A DNA stretch of 64,000 bases from Paraspadella gotoi (GCA_051294375.1 CM119264.1:8802764-8866763); one strand, 5' to 3'. Shown: positions 34,310-45,062, numbered from the stretch's first letter. Notes: generated by a model not told the origin, from the sequence alone. A program made the numbers and translations.

Positions 34310-35170
34310 TTATGCCGGTTGAGGATTCAGAAGATTGCTTAATGGAACGCAGTAAAGTTTAGTACCATTTCTTTCTTTTTCTCCGGTCTTCTTTCGTTCC
34401 TCTTTCCTCTCTTTCTTTATCCCTTTAATTTCCTTTAAACATTTTATCCCCGCTTTCCTTCCGCCATTTTTTTTTCTAGGAAAAGACTCGAAATTGTAAA
34501 CGAATCGATTAGGATTCCGCTTTCGTGGCAACTTTTGTATTTGTTGAGTGGAAAAGTTGATAATTGGTTTCCAGTCCGCGTCCATTTAACTGATATTTAA
34601 AAGGAAGCGAAGAGAGAAACATTGGCTTAATTTCGTTAATCGATTTGGCAGAATTGCGTAAACTTTTAAAACCGAACGGAATCGTACAGCGATAGGGGTA
34701 AAGAAAGACTGTTTCATCACTGACCGAGAAGATGACTTATCTTGAAAAAAAAAATCTAATAAAATAAGACCAAATGAATCTCATACTGTGAACAAAATTT
34801 GTAGAAGAAAGAAGACCACACCTAATTTAAAAAAAAAATTAACTTAAATAGACAAGATTAATAATACTAAATGCTTAAGTGCAAAACAAGGCAAAGTAAA
34901 AAAAAATTAAGGGTTTTTCTCCATCATCGCATTCTCTCTCCTTTTTTCCTCCCTACGGTCTCTTCTCCTCCTCTTCCTCTCAGCTTTCGGTTTCACGTTC
35001 CTTCTTTTCACAGTAGAATTCACTTCAGTGTGAAAATGAATCTTGAGGAAGAAAAAAAAAGTTTAAAAGATGCGAGTGAGAAAGACAAAAAAAAAGAAAG
35101 TCTGTCTTTTGAAAATCTCCGATCCTCACAGTCTTTTTCCCACGCCTCCTTTATCTCTCCGACTAAAAAC
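34310..35170. other. AT-rich stretch, no supported gene
   Basis: 34380-34470 is pyrimidine-rich; the remainder is AT-rich. A minus-strand frame at 34380-34580 is Lys-rich and explained by composition. Confidence 0.4.
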
Positions 35171-35179
35171 CTTCTCATC

Positions 35180-35183
35180 TCTA

Positions 35184-35214
<31 letters not shown>

Positions 35215-35280
35215 CGTCTCTCTCTCTCTCTCTCTCCTCTCTCTCTACTCCTCTCTCTCTCTCTCTCTCTCTCTCTCATT
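35180..35280. repeat. (CT)n microsatellite
   Basis: About 100 bp with GTCT, CCT and ACTCC breaks. Confidence 0.9.
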
Positions 35281-35582
35281 CCTTTGTCTTCTCAGCAATT
35301 TCCAAGTTCCACCCGTTTTTTGCCATATCGTCCAGCCCATTTCCTCCACTTTCCATTCTTTTTTTTTCTCTCTCCTTTCTAAGCATCGACCTCTTTCAAT
35401 CCATCTCCATTTCTTTTTTTTTTTCCTCACCCTCATGTAGGAAGGGGAAAACCATCACACCTTCGGGTCTCAGACATTCGTCCAGGAGTTACCTTTCTCC
35501 TTCCTCATCCTCACCCTCCTCCGTTCTCCCTTTTCTCACTGAACTTACGCATATTCTCTTCCCTCCGCTATCCCTTTCTCAC

Positions 35583-35753
35583 CTGCACGATGTTGGAGCA
35601 CTTGTACTGGCCGGAATAGTCTCCCGCCCTGAATGTTGGCACGGTCAAGTAATGAGAGTCGAGGGTTGTCGGCGAACTGATATTTCCCCAGATCGATCGT
35701 GGTGGTCGACGGCGATTCCGCCGATCGAGGAGAAACTTTAACGGTCGCGTTGC
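35583..35753 (-). CDS. exon for the C-terminal half of an Ig-like domain
   Basis: On the minus strand: acceptor tcgtttcctctag, 171 bp, then donor CAG/GTGAGA. The last part reads SHYLTVPTFRAGDYSGQYKC followed by SNIVQ. This is the E-F strand signature of Ig domains (Leu-x-Val...Asp-x-Ser-Gly-x-Tyr-x-Cys). The first part reads best one frame over (NATVKVSPRSAE, then IDLGKYQFADNP), so an indel is likely near the middle, although the Cys frame is itself open over all 57 codons. It fits downstream of the exon at 38730-38823, which carries the first Ig cysteine; the two Cys would be about 60 residues apart. Ig domains of this sort act at the cell surface or in the matrix. Confidence 0.55.
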
Positions 35754-36389
35754 CTAGAGGAAACGAATCGATTGTTTATGGAATGGTATTAAGAGACGTA
35801 TTTGTATTATATTCAATAGAACTCATACGAGGGTAATGTATGAAAATCGCAAGACACTTGTTTTACTTGTATTATGACTACTGACAAGTGGCCTGAACTC
35901 TGAAGCCGAGAGATATGAATTTTTACATTCGAAATTTTTTGACAATCATTTCCCATTTCGTCGTTATTTATCTGCTTCCGTGAATAAATCTAATGGTTAA
36001 TATTAATAAAAGTGATACACTTTTCTTTCTTTTCTACACAGAAGCAAAACATTAGCAATAGGTTCCAAATTAAGCATTCGAACATTCGCCGGTCTTCAGT
36101 GACTGAATTAAAGATTAGTCGATTTAGTAGGAAATGGAATTTTTCGTGTGTGAATAAGACTTGAAATTAAAGTCCAGATTTAAAAAGAAAAACAGAGAGA
36201 ATCAACGTGTAAAGGCGAGGTCTGAGACGATATTTTAAGGAGATCAGAGAAGGAGGCCCGAGAGGAAGCCGATAAAGAAAATGATAACAAGAGACAGAAA
36301 GTCGACCGGTCGGAAAGACTAAACCGATCATTGGACGTTTAAGAGGGCCAAAGAGAGAGATCGAGAAGAGTCTAGAGAAGAGGAGAAGA

Positions 36390-36606
36390 ATGAGAGAGAG
36401 AGAGAGATTGAGAGAACTGGAGAGAGAATGAGAGAAGAGAGTGAGAGAGAAGAGAGGAAAAAAGAAAAGAGAGAGAAAGAGAGAGAGAGAGAGCAAGAGA
36501 GAGGAAGAAGAGAGAGAGAGAGAGAGAGAGAGGAGGAAGAGGAGAGATGAGAGAGAGAAGAGAGAAGAGAGAGAGAGAGAGAGAGAGAAAAGAGAGAAGA
36601 AGAAGA

Positions 36607-36639
<33 letters not shown>

Positions 36640-36655
36640 GAGAGAGAAATAGAGA
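36390..36655. repeat. long interrupted (GA)n purine tract
   Basis: About 265 bp of GA with AAG, GGA and TGA breaks. Confidence 0.95.
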
Positions 36656-36760
36656 TTGAAAGTTACAGCAGAAGGAAAAAAAAAACCAATCTTAGCCCAA
36701 AAGAAAGTCAACCGTGACAAATCCAAAAACAGAGGAGGCAGATTAGATGAGCAACTCCGT

Positions 36761-36764
36761 CTCT

Positions 36765-36840
<76 letters not shown>

Positions 36841-36842
36841 GC
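36761..36842. repeat. (CT)n microsatellite
   Basis: About 80 bp with TTC breaks. With the GA tract 100 bp to the left it could form a hairpin. Confidence 0.95.
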
Positions 36843-37327
36843 TTGTGTGCGCGCCGTTTTTTTATTCCTTTGACACCTCTTGTTTTGTGACTTCTTGACG
36901 AAAATTCAAATTTTAATATTCATTGGAAGAGAACAACACAGGTACAATCAATTATTCATGTCTTATTTATTAAATCAAGGGAGAAGAAAAATGACAGATT
37001 TTTTTATGTAATGTTTAGAAAGAACGAAAGAACGACCAAGATCCTTTCCTTTTTCGCGCAAACTCTTTTCGAATAATCATATTTATCCAGTTCTTCCCCC
37101 CCCCCTTCTTTTTCTCTGATTAGAAAACCAAGTTTCTTCACAACTCGTCACCTGTGTCACGTTTCACGTGTCGCGCGTTCACCGTTCCTAATCGCGTCGC
37201 TTTTTCACCATTCAGACTCTTTTCACTTTTTCCCTCGTCCTTATAAAGATTTCCTTTTCCCCCTCAACATTTACCGTTAGAGACTCGACCGACGCCATTT
37301 TTCTCTCTAAATGAAATGAAGATTAAA

Positions 37328-37477
37328 ATTCTCTCTCTCTCTCTCTCTCTCTCCTCTCTCTTTCTTTCTTTTTCTTTTTCTTTCTTTCTCTTTCTTTCTT
37401 TCTTTCTTTCTTTCTTTTCTTCTTCTTTCCTTTCTTTCTTTCTTCTTTCTCTCTTCCTCCCCTCTCACTCGCTCTTA

Positions 37478-37562
<85 letters not shown>
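37328..37562. repeat. compound (CT)n-(CTTT)n-(CT)n microsatellite
   Basis: CT at 37328-37352, CTTT/TTTC at 37360-37450, CT at 37480-37562. Confidence 0.95.
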
Positions 37563-37563
<1 letters not shown>

Positions 37564-37724
37564 CCAAGCGTCTCTATTTCAGATCAGGCGACTCATTCCT
37601 CGAATTTAAATGGGGAATCGGCGACAGGGGAATCTCTTCCACATCTCTCTGCTCTCGCCGTGAAAATCTCCCAGATTGTTTGCAGTTCTTTGGATCGTCT
37701 TTTATCTTGAGAAGGGGTAGAGAT

Positions 37725-37746
37725 CGAGAGAGAGAGAGAGAGATAG

Positions 37747-37800
<54 letters not shown>

Positions 37801-37808
37801 AGAGAGAT
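37725..37808. repeat. (GA)n microsatellite
   Basis: About 84 bp with TAGA and GGA breaks. It is complementary to the CT tract at 37480-37562. Confidence 0.95.
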
Positions 37809-38299
37809 TGTTCGAGATTTTCAACTTTCATCTCAAAGATGAGGCGATGAGACGAAAATCAAGGGAGCGACTGTCACGTAATTTAATCAAACCGTCGCTG
37901 AATTAATTTTCCAAATTCGCCTCGTATAAGACCGTCTTAAGACGTATGAAATCTGAATGTGACTTTAATGGAATATTAAAATTCCACGCGTATAACAAAA
38001 AAATAGTGAAAAAAAAAAAATATATGGACGTAAAAGGGCTTTCGACTTTAATCGCTTTTTTAAAATTTTTTAGAAGAAAAAACCCCGGTTAGAAGTAATG
38101 TAAACATGTGTCAAAACTATAGAAAAAATTCAAATATATAGTAAAAGCAGTTATCATTTTATGTGGAACAAATTTTTAGAAGAAAATTTTTTAGCATTTT
38201 TTTTTCTTTTTTTCTCGCTCGCTTTTCCCCTCTTCGACATTTTCCTTCCTTCCTTCCACCATTTCCCTCAATATTTCTCTATGTTTTCTTTATCCTCCT

Positions 38300-38705
38300 C
38301 TTTCTCCCTCCCAACCTTTTATATTTTCTTTTATCCTCCCTTCCTCCCTCCTCCCTCCAAACCTTTCATATTTTTTTATTCTCCCTTCCTCCCTTCCTCC
38401 CTCCCAACCTTTTATATTTTTTTTATTCTCCCTTTCCTCTCTTCCTCCCTCCCAACCTTTTATATTTTCTTTATCCTCCCTTCCTCCCTTCCTCCTCCCA
38501 ACCTTTTATATTTTCTTTATCCTCCCTTCCTCCCTTATTCCTCCCTCCAAACCTTTCATATTTTTTTTATCCTCCCTTCCTCTCTTCTCTCCCTCCCAAC
38601 CTTTTATATTTCTCTTTATCCTCCCTTCCTCCTTCCTCCCCTCCCAACCTTTCATATTTTTCTTATCCTCCCTTCCTCCCTTCCCCCTCCCCCCCAACCT
38701 TTTTT
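38300..38705. repeat. minisatellite, about nine copies of a 47 bp pyrimidine-rich unit
   Basis: The landmark aaccttttatattttctt (or aacctttcatatttt) recurs at about 38312, 38359, 38405, 38451, 38498, 38549, 38596, 38645 and 38696. Between landmarks is cctcccttcctccctt. The unit has almost no G. The two long frames through it read as Pro/Ser/Phe/Leu repeats and are not considered genes. Confidence 0.95.
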
Positions 38706-38729
38706 TATTTTCTCCCTCACCCAACTCAC

Positions 38730-38823
38730 CGTATCCACACGGCCGGCACAGTGGACTTGCACTCCAGCGTGATGGACGAGTAGGCGGGAATCATGTAGTG
38801 AATGTGTTCTATGGCCAGACCCA
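38730..38823 (-). CDS. exon for the N-terminal half of an Ig-like domain
   Basis: On the minus strand: acceptor ctcctctcctcccccaaag, 94 bp, then a consensus donor (ATACG/GTGAGT). The frame reads GLAIEHIHYMIPAYSSITLE, then CKSTVPAVWIR. SITLECKS...VW is the B-C strand pattern of Ig domains, with the first cysteine and core Trp; the spacing Cys-x7-Trp is shorter than usual. The next exon in the same sense is probably 35583-35753, which holds the second Cys after a 3.0 kb intron. The two raw exon phases do not match (this one ends after two codon bases), so a small exon or an indel is missing. Confidence 0.6.
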
Positions 38824-38972
38824 CTTTGGGGGAGGAGAGGAGGGAGGCGAGGAGGGGCCACCACGTCAGGAGGGAGAGGGGGAGGCGGGCGAGGGAGAAG
38901 GAGGAGGAAGAGGAAGAGGAGGGGCCGGGCCAACTCCGAAGGGGCATCATATTCCGTTTACGTTTGTGAAAT

Positions 38973-39108
38973 ATGCAAGTCATGATCCTTTTAAGCGACG
39001 GTGAAGGTGAAAAGGAGAGAGCCGAGGAGGAGGAGGAGGAAGAAGAGGAGGAGGTGGAGGAGGACGACAGAGAGGGAGAGCAAGAGACGAAGATGATGAT
39101 GGACGTAG
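38973..39108 (+). CDS. candidate first exon coding an acidic Glu-rich stretch
   Basis: ATG in acceptable context (gaaatATGc), then MQVMILLSDGEGEKERAEE, a run of Glu, and DDREGEQETKMMMDV before a possible donor (GTAG/GTGAAG). Trinucleotide GAG/GAA expansion accounts for the Glu run. Acidic runs are common in nuclear proteins, but the evidence for coding is weak. Confidence 0.3.
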
Positions 39109-39141
39109 GTGAAGAATTTATAACCCTTTTTTCTTACTATC

Positions 39142-39215
39142 GTTTTTTCTTTCTTTCTCTCTTTCTTTCTTTCTTTTTTTCTTTCTTTCTCTCTTTCTCT
39201 CTTTCTTTCTTTCTC

Positions 39216-39299
<84 letters not shown>

Positions 39300-39300
39300 T
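39142..39300. repeat. (CTTT)n microsatellite
   Basis: About 160 bp; the last 90 bp are pure. Confidence 0.97.
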
Positions 39301-39899
39301 TCCTCCTTCCTTCAAGCTGATCTTTTTCTCCCTTTACTTTCTCGTTACAATTTTTTTTCTCCTTTTTTTCCTTTTATTTTCTTCAAAAGAGGCAACACTC
39401 CCGGCTTTTAATCATAAATAACTAAAGAGATTTTGCCCGGAGTTTTTGAGCAGATGCGTTTTTATGACATCGCGTCGCAGAAGCGAAAGAAGAAAATAGG
39501 ATAGGAGATCCGAAGGGAAGGTTCTTCGCGGGAAAGGTGGTACGAGTACGGGGTGGTTTGAGTGAGAGAGTGGTCGAGTGGTCAAGTGGTCAGTAGACGA
39601 GATGATGAAATTGGAAGAGTGGTCGGGGTGCTCGATTTATGAGACGAAAGATGAATCGTTTGATCACGTGACAGGGTGAAGAGAGAAGAAGAGTGGTCAA
39701 AAAGAAATTGTGAGAGTGGTGGGTGGTGGGTGCCTCGGCAATGGTGGATGGAAGGATTACTGCGACGATCAGGTGGCCACGTATTTCGATGTCGATATAT
39801 ATTCGTATAAAAATAATATTTTGTTTTTGTGTTGTTTTTTTTTCGCGTAAAAAGCGAAAATGATAATCTTTTTTTTTATCCGTAGTTTTAGTTGATTTT

Positions 39900-40032
39900 T
39901 TATAATCCGGCGCAATAATTCTCGGCGAAAGAACTGAGACAAATCCAATAATCGGACGCGGTCATTGGCTCGTGCGCTTCCGGCGCTTCCGGCTCCAAAG
40001 AGATAGCAATTTGATATTCCTCGGTCAATGTC
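39900..40032 (-). CDS. candidate terminal coding exon with a strong acceptor
   Basis: A textbook acceptor on the minus strand (cttttttcccgcag) is followed by an open frame of 43 codons and TAA. Pieces: TLTEEYQIAISLEPEAPEAH, then EPMTASDYWICLSSFAENYC and AGL. The repeated EPEAPEA and C/G-ending codons look like real protein. A second frame starting at the first base of the exon (DIDRGISNCYLFGAGS) is also open and would join in phase with the exon at 43595-43716. Either way, the gene ends here, so the Ig exons at 38.8 and 35.6 kb belong to another gene. No family recognised. Confidence 0.5.
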
Positions 40033-40419
40033 CTGCGGGAAAAAAGAATAAGTACAATGGGAGTTCGTCGAATGATATTAAAAAAAAGGACATAAACGTA
40101 AACTAAATTAAATATTCGGTTTTTTTGTTGTTTTTTTTATTAAATATCGAATGAATTATGCAACGAATTACGAATTTGACGTGAGTCGCTAAATTAATTT
40201 TGAGAAATTTAAAAATGATTCCAAGAGATAACGCGTTTAGTGTGGATTATAGGATTAAGGAATTAAACGCGAAGTGGTTTTTGCAATTCAAATTCTGTCT
40301 ATCGTTGATGTAAAATGCCTTGATAGGGCACGCTGTTCACTGTGAACCAGTGAATCTGAAATTCGAAATTACAGAGATACCGTTCTCTAGTCGGTCGATG
40401 AACCGAACAAAAGAATAAG

Positions 40420-40585
40420 CCGAAAGCGATGCCGAGAAAAAACTATCATCAGAGAGCAATACTTTGAACCCGAAAAAAAAGGTGAGAGCGATGCAGAAAA
40501 CCATAAAATAAGCCGATGCTGAGAACCAGTGAATAAGACGATGCCGATGCTGAGAACCGGAACATTAGCCGATGCCGAGAACCGC
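40420..40585. repeat. degenerate tandem repeat of cgatgccgagaacc
   Basis: About seven imperfect units of the form agccgatgc-gagaaccag over 165 bp. Confidence 0.75.
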
Positions 40586-40680
40586 CGAGTCTTTCCCTTT
40601 TCCGGTTTTCACCTTCGGCCGAAAATTTCCGGCTCGAGATTCGCGTCTGCGATGGAGAGAAGCGCGATTAAATATTGAAG

Positions 40681-40750
40681 CCCTCATCATGGACTATCGA
40701 CCCTGATATATCCTCCTCGACGATAAGCGTCGAAAAAGATCTCTGCTTCG
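40681..40750 (+). CDS. candidate coding exon, first of a phase-compatible pair
   Basis: Starts after an AG (aatattgaag) and ends at a strong donor (TTCG/GTGAGT). It has 23 codons plus one base: PSSWTIDPDISSSTISVEKD, then LCF. Joined to 41123-41179 the frame continues through a Val. The acceptor is poor, lacking a pyrimidine tract. Confidence 0.35.
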
Positions 40751-41013
40751 GTGAGTACACAACTTTAGAGTTCTTTCTTTTTCTTTTTCTTTTTTTTTGC
40801 AACTCTAACAGTCACGGGAATTCGCGTGAATAAGTTGTACGCTATTTCCTTTTTTTTTTAACTACATAATTTTTACAAAATTGAATCAAAACTCATTGCT
40901 ACAATCAAACTGCTTCAAAAGAACGTACCTATTACTTTGGTTAAAGGCTATACGGCCGTTTTGAACAAGAAATAAAAGTTGGTGAGCCAAAACGTGGTAT
41001 TTAGTAAAATATT

Positions 41014-41122
41014 ATGAAACCAATATAAAATTATCCATTCATCTTATAAATTAACTTGCCCATGACTTTGGACGGCCTACGGTTGTTTTTGGCCTCAGTA
41101 ACTCTTACAAGATATGTTGAAG
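41014..41122 (+). repeat. dispersed repeat R, diverged partial copy
   Basis: Matches accaatataaaattatccat, cttgcccatgactttgg, ggcctcagtaactcttacaa and gatat of R, then diverges. Confidence 0.65.
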
Positions 41123-41179
41123 TGAGCCCAGAGAGAATGGGAGAGAATGTCCTCGGTTTCCTGAACTTGGGATCAGGAG
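41123..41179 (+). CDS. candidate coding exon, second of the pair
   Basis: Acceptor cttacaagatatgttgaag and donor GGAG/GTAAGC enclose 57 bp with two leading bases, 18 codons and one trailing base: SPERMGENVLGFLNLGSG. The phase agrees with 40681-40750. The acceptor lies at the edge of a repeat R copy, so the exon may have been created or exposed by that insertion. Confidence 0.35.
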
Positions 41180-41329
41180 GTAAGCTTGCTACCGGTGGTT
41201 TAACCAGACCGTCACTCCGGGATCATTGGCTTCGCTGATGGAAGCAACGGTCGTATTCAACGGGTAGTGATATTTATTGTAACACTTAATGACTTAAATT
41301 CAGTGACAGTAAATTGATTTTAGGAAGTA

Positions 41330-41530
41330 AAAAAAATTAAATAAACTAAAGAAAAGCTTGACTACAGATAATTTTTTTTAAGAAGTGAAAAAATTAAATA
41401 AACTAAAGAAAAGCTTGACTACAGATAATTGATTTTAAGAAGTAAAAAAATTAAATAAACTAAAGAAAAGCTTGACTACATATAATTTATTTTAAAAAGT
41501 AAAAAAAATTAAATAAATTAAAGAAAAAAA
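41330..41530. repeat. tandem repeat, 3.5 copies of a 57 bp unit
   Basis: Unit: gaaaagcttgactacagata, attgattttaagaagt, aaaaaaattaaataaactaa. The landmark aaagcttgactac is at about 41353, 41410 and 41466. Confidence 0.95.
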
Positions 41531-41599
41531 ACTTTTGACCTTTAAATTTTTTCTTGGCGGAGTTCTGCTGAAAGATAATACTAGACGAAGAGAGAAAGA

Positions 41600-41800
41600 G
41601 ATCATTAACGCCGCAATGATTGGCTGATGATTCGTTGATGATTGACTAAAGAGCGAGTTGAGGGGGCGGAGAAGCAAACGCGCTTTGCCTTTGAGGAGAC
41701 AGCGTTAATTGAAAACGTGGACCATTAGGCCTAAGATGCGGCGACGAGTGAGAAACTATAAATAGACTTTTAAGCGCAACCGCAGGGAAAAAAAAAACTG
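41600..41800 (+). promoter_or_regulatory. core-promoter candidate: inverted CCAAT, GC box, TATA
   Basis: ATTGG (41619-41623, a CCAAT box on the other strand), GGGGGCGGAG (41662-41671, GC-box core) and TATAAATAG (41757-41765) occur in order. A start site would be near 41787-41792 (gcaaccgcagg). Spacing agrees with TATA promoters. No coding start is recognised downstream up to 43.5 kb. Confidence 0.45.
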
Positions 41801-43590
41801 AAATACTGACATTATTTGCCGTGAAACTTTATTTTTACGGAAAAATTTAAAACGGAAATCGTCACAAGTTAAGCTGTGAAGAAGCTAATGATTTATGTGA
41901 AACGTGGTTATACTTTTTTTTTTCAGTTTTTATCGCTTTATTCAATTCCTGTCCTTATACCGACTGACCGACCGTAAAGTCCTTTTTCATTCTCCGCCTC
42001 TAAAAAAAAATGATGTCGCGTTTCGATTCGAAAAATTCACGAGACTTTGAAATCGACCATCCGTCTCTCGAGACTCTGAATTTTCATCGCGAATGAAATG
42101 GAAATGGATTCTCGCTCCATCGATTCCCTTTTTTTTTCTGCCTCTTTTTCGAGTCATAAAAGCTTCAGTCGCAACCGCGAGATGGCGAGATGGCGAGAGA
42201 GAACATTTTTTTAGCGTTGAATTTGTTTAGTTGAGGATTCAGTCTTTGGCAAGTTATTTCAAATCTAAAGCCTTATGAGTTTTATATTTAAATGGAAATT
42301 CCACTTTTTAAATACACTTTTAAAAAATTTTTTCTCAAAAACGATTTTGTAGAAAATAGTATTTTCTACTTTTTAAGAGAGACATTTCGTTCAAGGATTT
42401 TGTAAGTTTTACTTCCCTGACGACGAAGACGACGACGAAGAAATTTTTTCCTAAGATAGGAACAGGCACAAAAACTTTGTATTTTTAAACGTCAATTGAT
42501 CATTGATTGCCATTTCGATTGGTAATTTTTAGAGTACGAGGCAAGCAATGAACGCTGACTATACATCAGTTTCTGCTCTTCTTTTCTGAGCCACATTTTT
42601 GAACGAAAACCTTTAACAATTGCAAAGGTTTAAAGTTTAAGGCTGCCTCTCCTTTTGGTCTATGTCTCTATCTATCTAAAATTTTATTCTGACAAACTTT
42701 TCCTTTTAACTCTGATTTTTATCTTTTATCTTTTATCTTTTATCTTTTTTTTTTTTTTTATCTCGGAAACTATTGTAGGAATTTAAAAACGTTTTTTTAC
42801 AAGTGAATATTGACATCATCCTCCAGGGATTGGCATAAAAATATATATATTAAAAAAATTAAAATTACCTCTGATATGAGGTATGAACTAAGAGATTCGA
42901 TGACTTTTAAAAAAATGTCAGTTAAAAATCGTGGATCGGCAAAAAAAACGCGCTCGAAAAAAATGGGGGATTAAAAACCGTAATTAAAGGTGGCGCGATG
43001 AAAAGAGCGAAATAAAAAAAGTCGATGCCGTTGGTTTAATTATTCTTTCGGTCGAGGAGATTATTGAAACTCATTTTCAAAGCCTCGTTGAAAAAAAATA
43101 AATAAATAAATAAAATAAAATCCAGCTATGTTTTTTCCGGATTTTTATTTTATTTTTTTAAATTTGGAATAATCGTTTTGTTTTTTATTCGTCGTCTTTG
43201 GTTTAGTTTGAATTTTTTTATATTTTTTTCTGTTTGTCGTTGCGCTCCTGATTAAGACCATGTACTCTGCAGATTATTTCGAATTAATTTAATTATATCT
43301 TTGTTTATTATTTATTGTATACTACGATAAAGATCGGTATCACAGATAGTCCTTTTTAAGCAATAGTATTGATAAAGTCTTATCCAAGACATCACGAAAT
43401 TTCCTTGGGTGGTCAATAAGAGTATGAACGGAACTTAAACAGATTCCCAAAACGAAAAAATAATACGAAGAAACACCAAACATCTAAGCCAAAAGTCTTT
43501 GACCTGCATCTCGAATCTCTTCTCCGAAAACCTTCATCCGTTTCACTCCACGTCTCATCAAAGATTAAACCGCGGAGCTGCGGCCGCCGC
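41801..43590. other. AT-rich stretch, no supported gene
   Basis: Contains a short (TTTTATC)n run at 42715-42752 and poly-A/T tracts. Frames are short and biased. Confidence 0.5.
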
Positions 43591-43594
43591 GTAC

Positions 43595-43716
43595 CTTGCC
43601 ACTGCCGCTGCGTCCGGTGCTGCCGCCGCCGACGCCGCCGACGCCGCCGTCGAGTTGACTTTTATCACCGGCCAGCGTCGTTGCTGGAACCGCCCTCGGC
43701 TTCTTGCTCCCGTTGT
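43595..43716 (-). CDS. candidate internal coding exon, Gly-rich linker
   Basis: On the minus strand: acceptor atatatatttatag, two bases and 40 codons, then donor AAG/GTACGC. It reads NGSKKPRAVPATTLAGDKSQ, then LDGGVGGVGGGSTGRSGSGK. The second half is a Gly/Ser linker built from a GGC-GTC repeat. The codons are markedly GC-rich against a very AT-rich flank. The plus strand reads as an Ala run (AAAAAYLATAAASG) over the same DNA but lacks splice support. It may join the terminal exon at 39900-40032, in that exon's second frame. Confidence 0.45.
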
Positions 43717-44079
43717 CTATAAATATATATTTTTTTGGTTTCCTCCTCTTTTTTTCTTTTTCTCTTTTTCTCTTTTTTCTTTTCTTTTTTGTTTGTATTT
43801 TCTATTGTCTTTTTCTTTTCACTCGTAACGTCTGATTGCAAGAAGAGCAGATAAAAAAAAATGTTTTTTTTTCCTTAATGCTGACCGAATTTGTCAATTT
43901 ATTCTCATCTTTGCGATTAGACTTTTTTTGTTTAATATAATTTTCTGAATCATTATAAAACTTAATTATTTTTAATTTTTATTTTATAGGTTTAATCACT
44001 ACTAGTTTCTCTTTACTTTCTTTCCTCTGTTCAAGGAAAAGCGCATTTCGTTTGTAATTTTTTTCCCAACACCAACTCC

Positions 44080-44313
44080 ATGTATCCCATTTCCGCTCCT
44101 TACGAACGATTCCATCTCTCAACCTTCCAAGAGCAACAGGTGCAACAGGTGCAACAGGTGCAACAACCACTTTTCTCTCCCTCGACGTCTTTTATCTGCG
44201 TCGCGTTCGTCGATTTGCATCTCAACGCGGAAGCGAAAACTGCTGACTCGGGGAAGAAACTTCGTGACAGAGCGCGTGAAAGAGTGAGACAGAGACAGAA
44301 AGAGAGACGGTGA
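44080..44313 (+). CDS. 77-codon ORF with a Gln-Gln-Val repeat
   Basis: ATG at 44080, TGA at 44313. Begins MYPISAPYERFHLSTFQEQQ, then a QQV repeat from three and a half copies of gtgcaacag, then LFSPSTSFICVAFVDLHLN, and a basic end running into the GA tract. Balanced composition before the GA tract supports coding; the minus strand over the repeat reads APV and is also open. Unknown protein. Confidence 0.35.
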   Translation: MYPISAPYERFHLSTFQEQQVQQVQQVQQPLFSPSTSFICVAFVDLHLNAEAKTADSGKKLRDRARERVRQRQKERR

Positions 44314-44324
44314 CAGTGACGGGA

Positions 44325-44338
44325 GAGAGAGATGAGAG

Positions 44339-44403
<65 letters not shown>

Positions 44404-44432
44404 GCTAGAGAGAGAGAGAGAGAGAGAGAGAG
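44325..44432. repeat. interrupted (GA)n microsatellite
   Basis: About 108 bp. Confidence 0.95.
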
Positions 44433-44904
44433 CCTCATATAAATTTAGGATGATTTACGTAATGCTGGTCGGGTCGTAGTGAATCTTCCTTTTCAAGATA
44501 TTTCCTCACTTTTTACGATCCCCATTATTTTTATCGCGATGTCCCCCCCCCCCCGACTTCTTTTTCTCCGATTGGTCAGCGTCCGATGTCGACGGCGGCC
44601 GCAAGAGTATTTTGCTGATTCGATGTTGCTTGTTTCTCCATCTTTGCGCAATGCAACTTTTTGGGGTTTTTTTTCGCGGATTCCTTCTTTCGGTTTTCTT
44701 TATTTCCTATTTTTTTCTTACTGGTTTCCGCTTCCGTGTTTTTGTTCGTTTTTTTCTTGCTTTGCTATTTTCATTTCTACCATTAATGTAAACTTCATTT
44801 GAATATTTTCTCATATGTTTCCCTCTGTGATTATTTTTTTTTCTTTCTTATTTCTTTATTTTTAGTTTTATCGACATCGCGGAGTTTTTCTTCTTCTCGT
44901 AATT

Positions 44905-44909
44905 ATTTT

Positions 44910-44945
<36 letters not shown>

Positions 44946-45019
44946 TTTTCTTTCTTTCTTTCTTTTCTTTCTTTCTTTCTTTTCTTTCTTTCTTCCTTTC
45001 TTTTCTTTTCTGTCTTTCT

Positions 45020-45055
<36 letters not shown>

Positions 45056-45062
45056 TTTTTTT
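44905..45062. repeat. (CTTT)n microsatellite
   Basis: About 155 bp with TTTTTT and TTCC breaks. The T-rich frame at 44479-44802 just before it is treated as composition-driven. Confidence 0.95.

Noticed and set aside
35741-35756. X-box-like GTTGCCTAGAGGAAAC at the Ig exon acceptor
   Set aside because: The right half GGAAAC breaks the RGYAAC consensus and the site is explained by the splice acceptor.
38161-38783. Two 200-residue open frames rich in Pro, Phe, Leu and Ser
   Set aside because: They are the 47 bp pyrimidine minisatellite read in two frames.
44479-44802. 107-codon T-rich hydrophobic frame
   Set aside because: No ATG start, and T-rich composition alone yields Phe/Leu/Ser; no motif seen.
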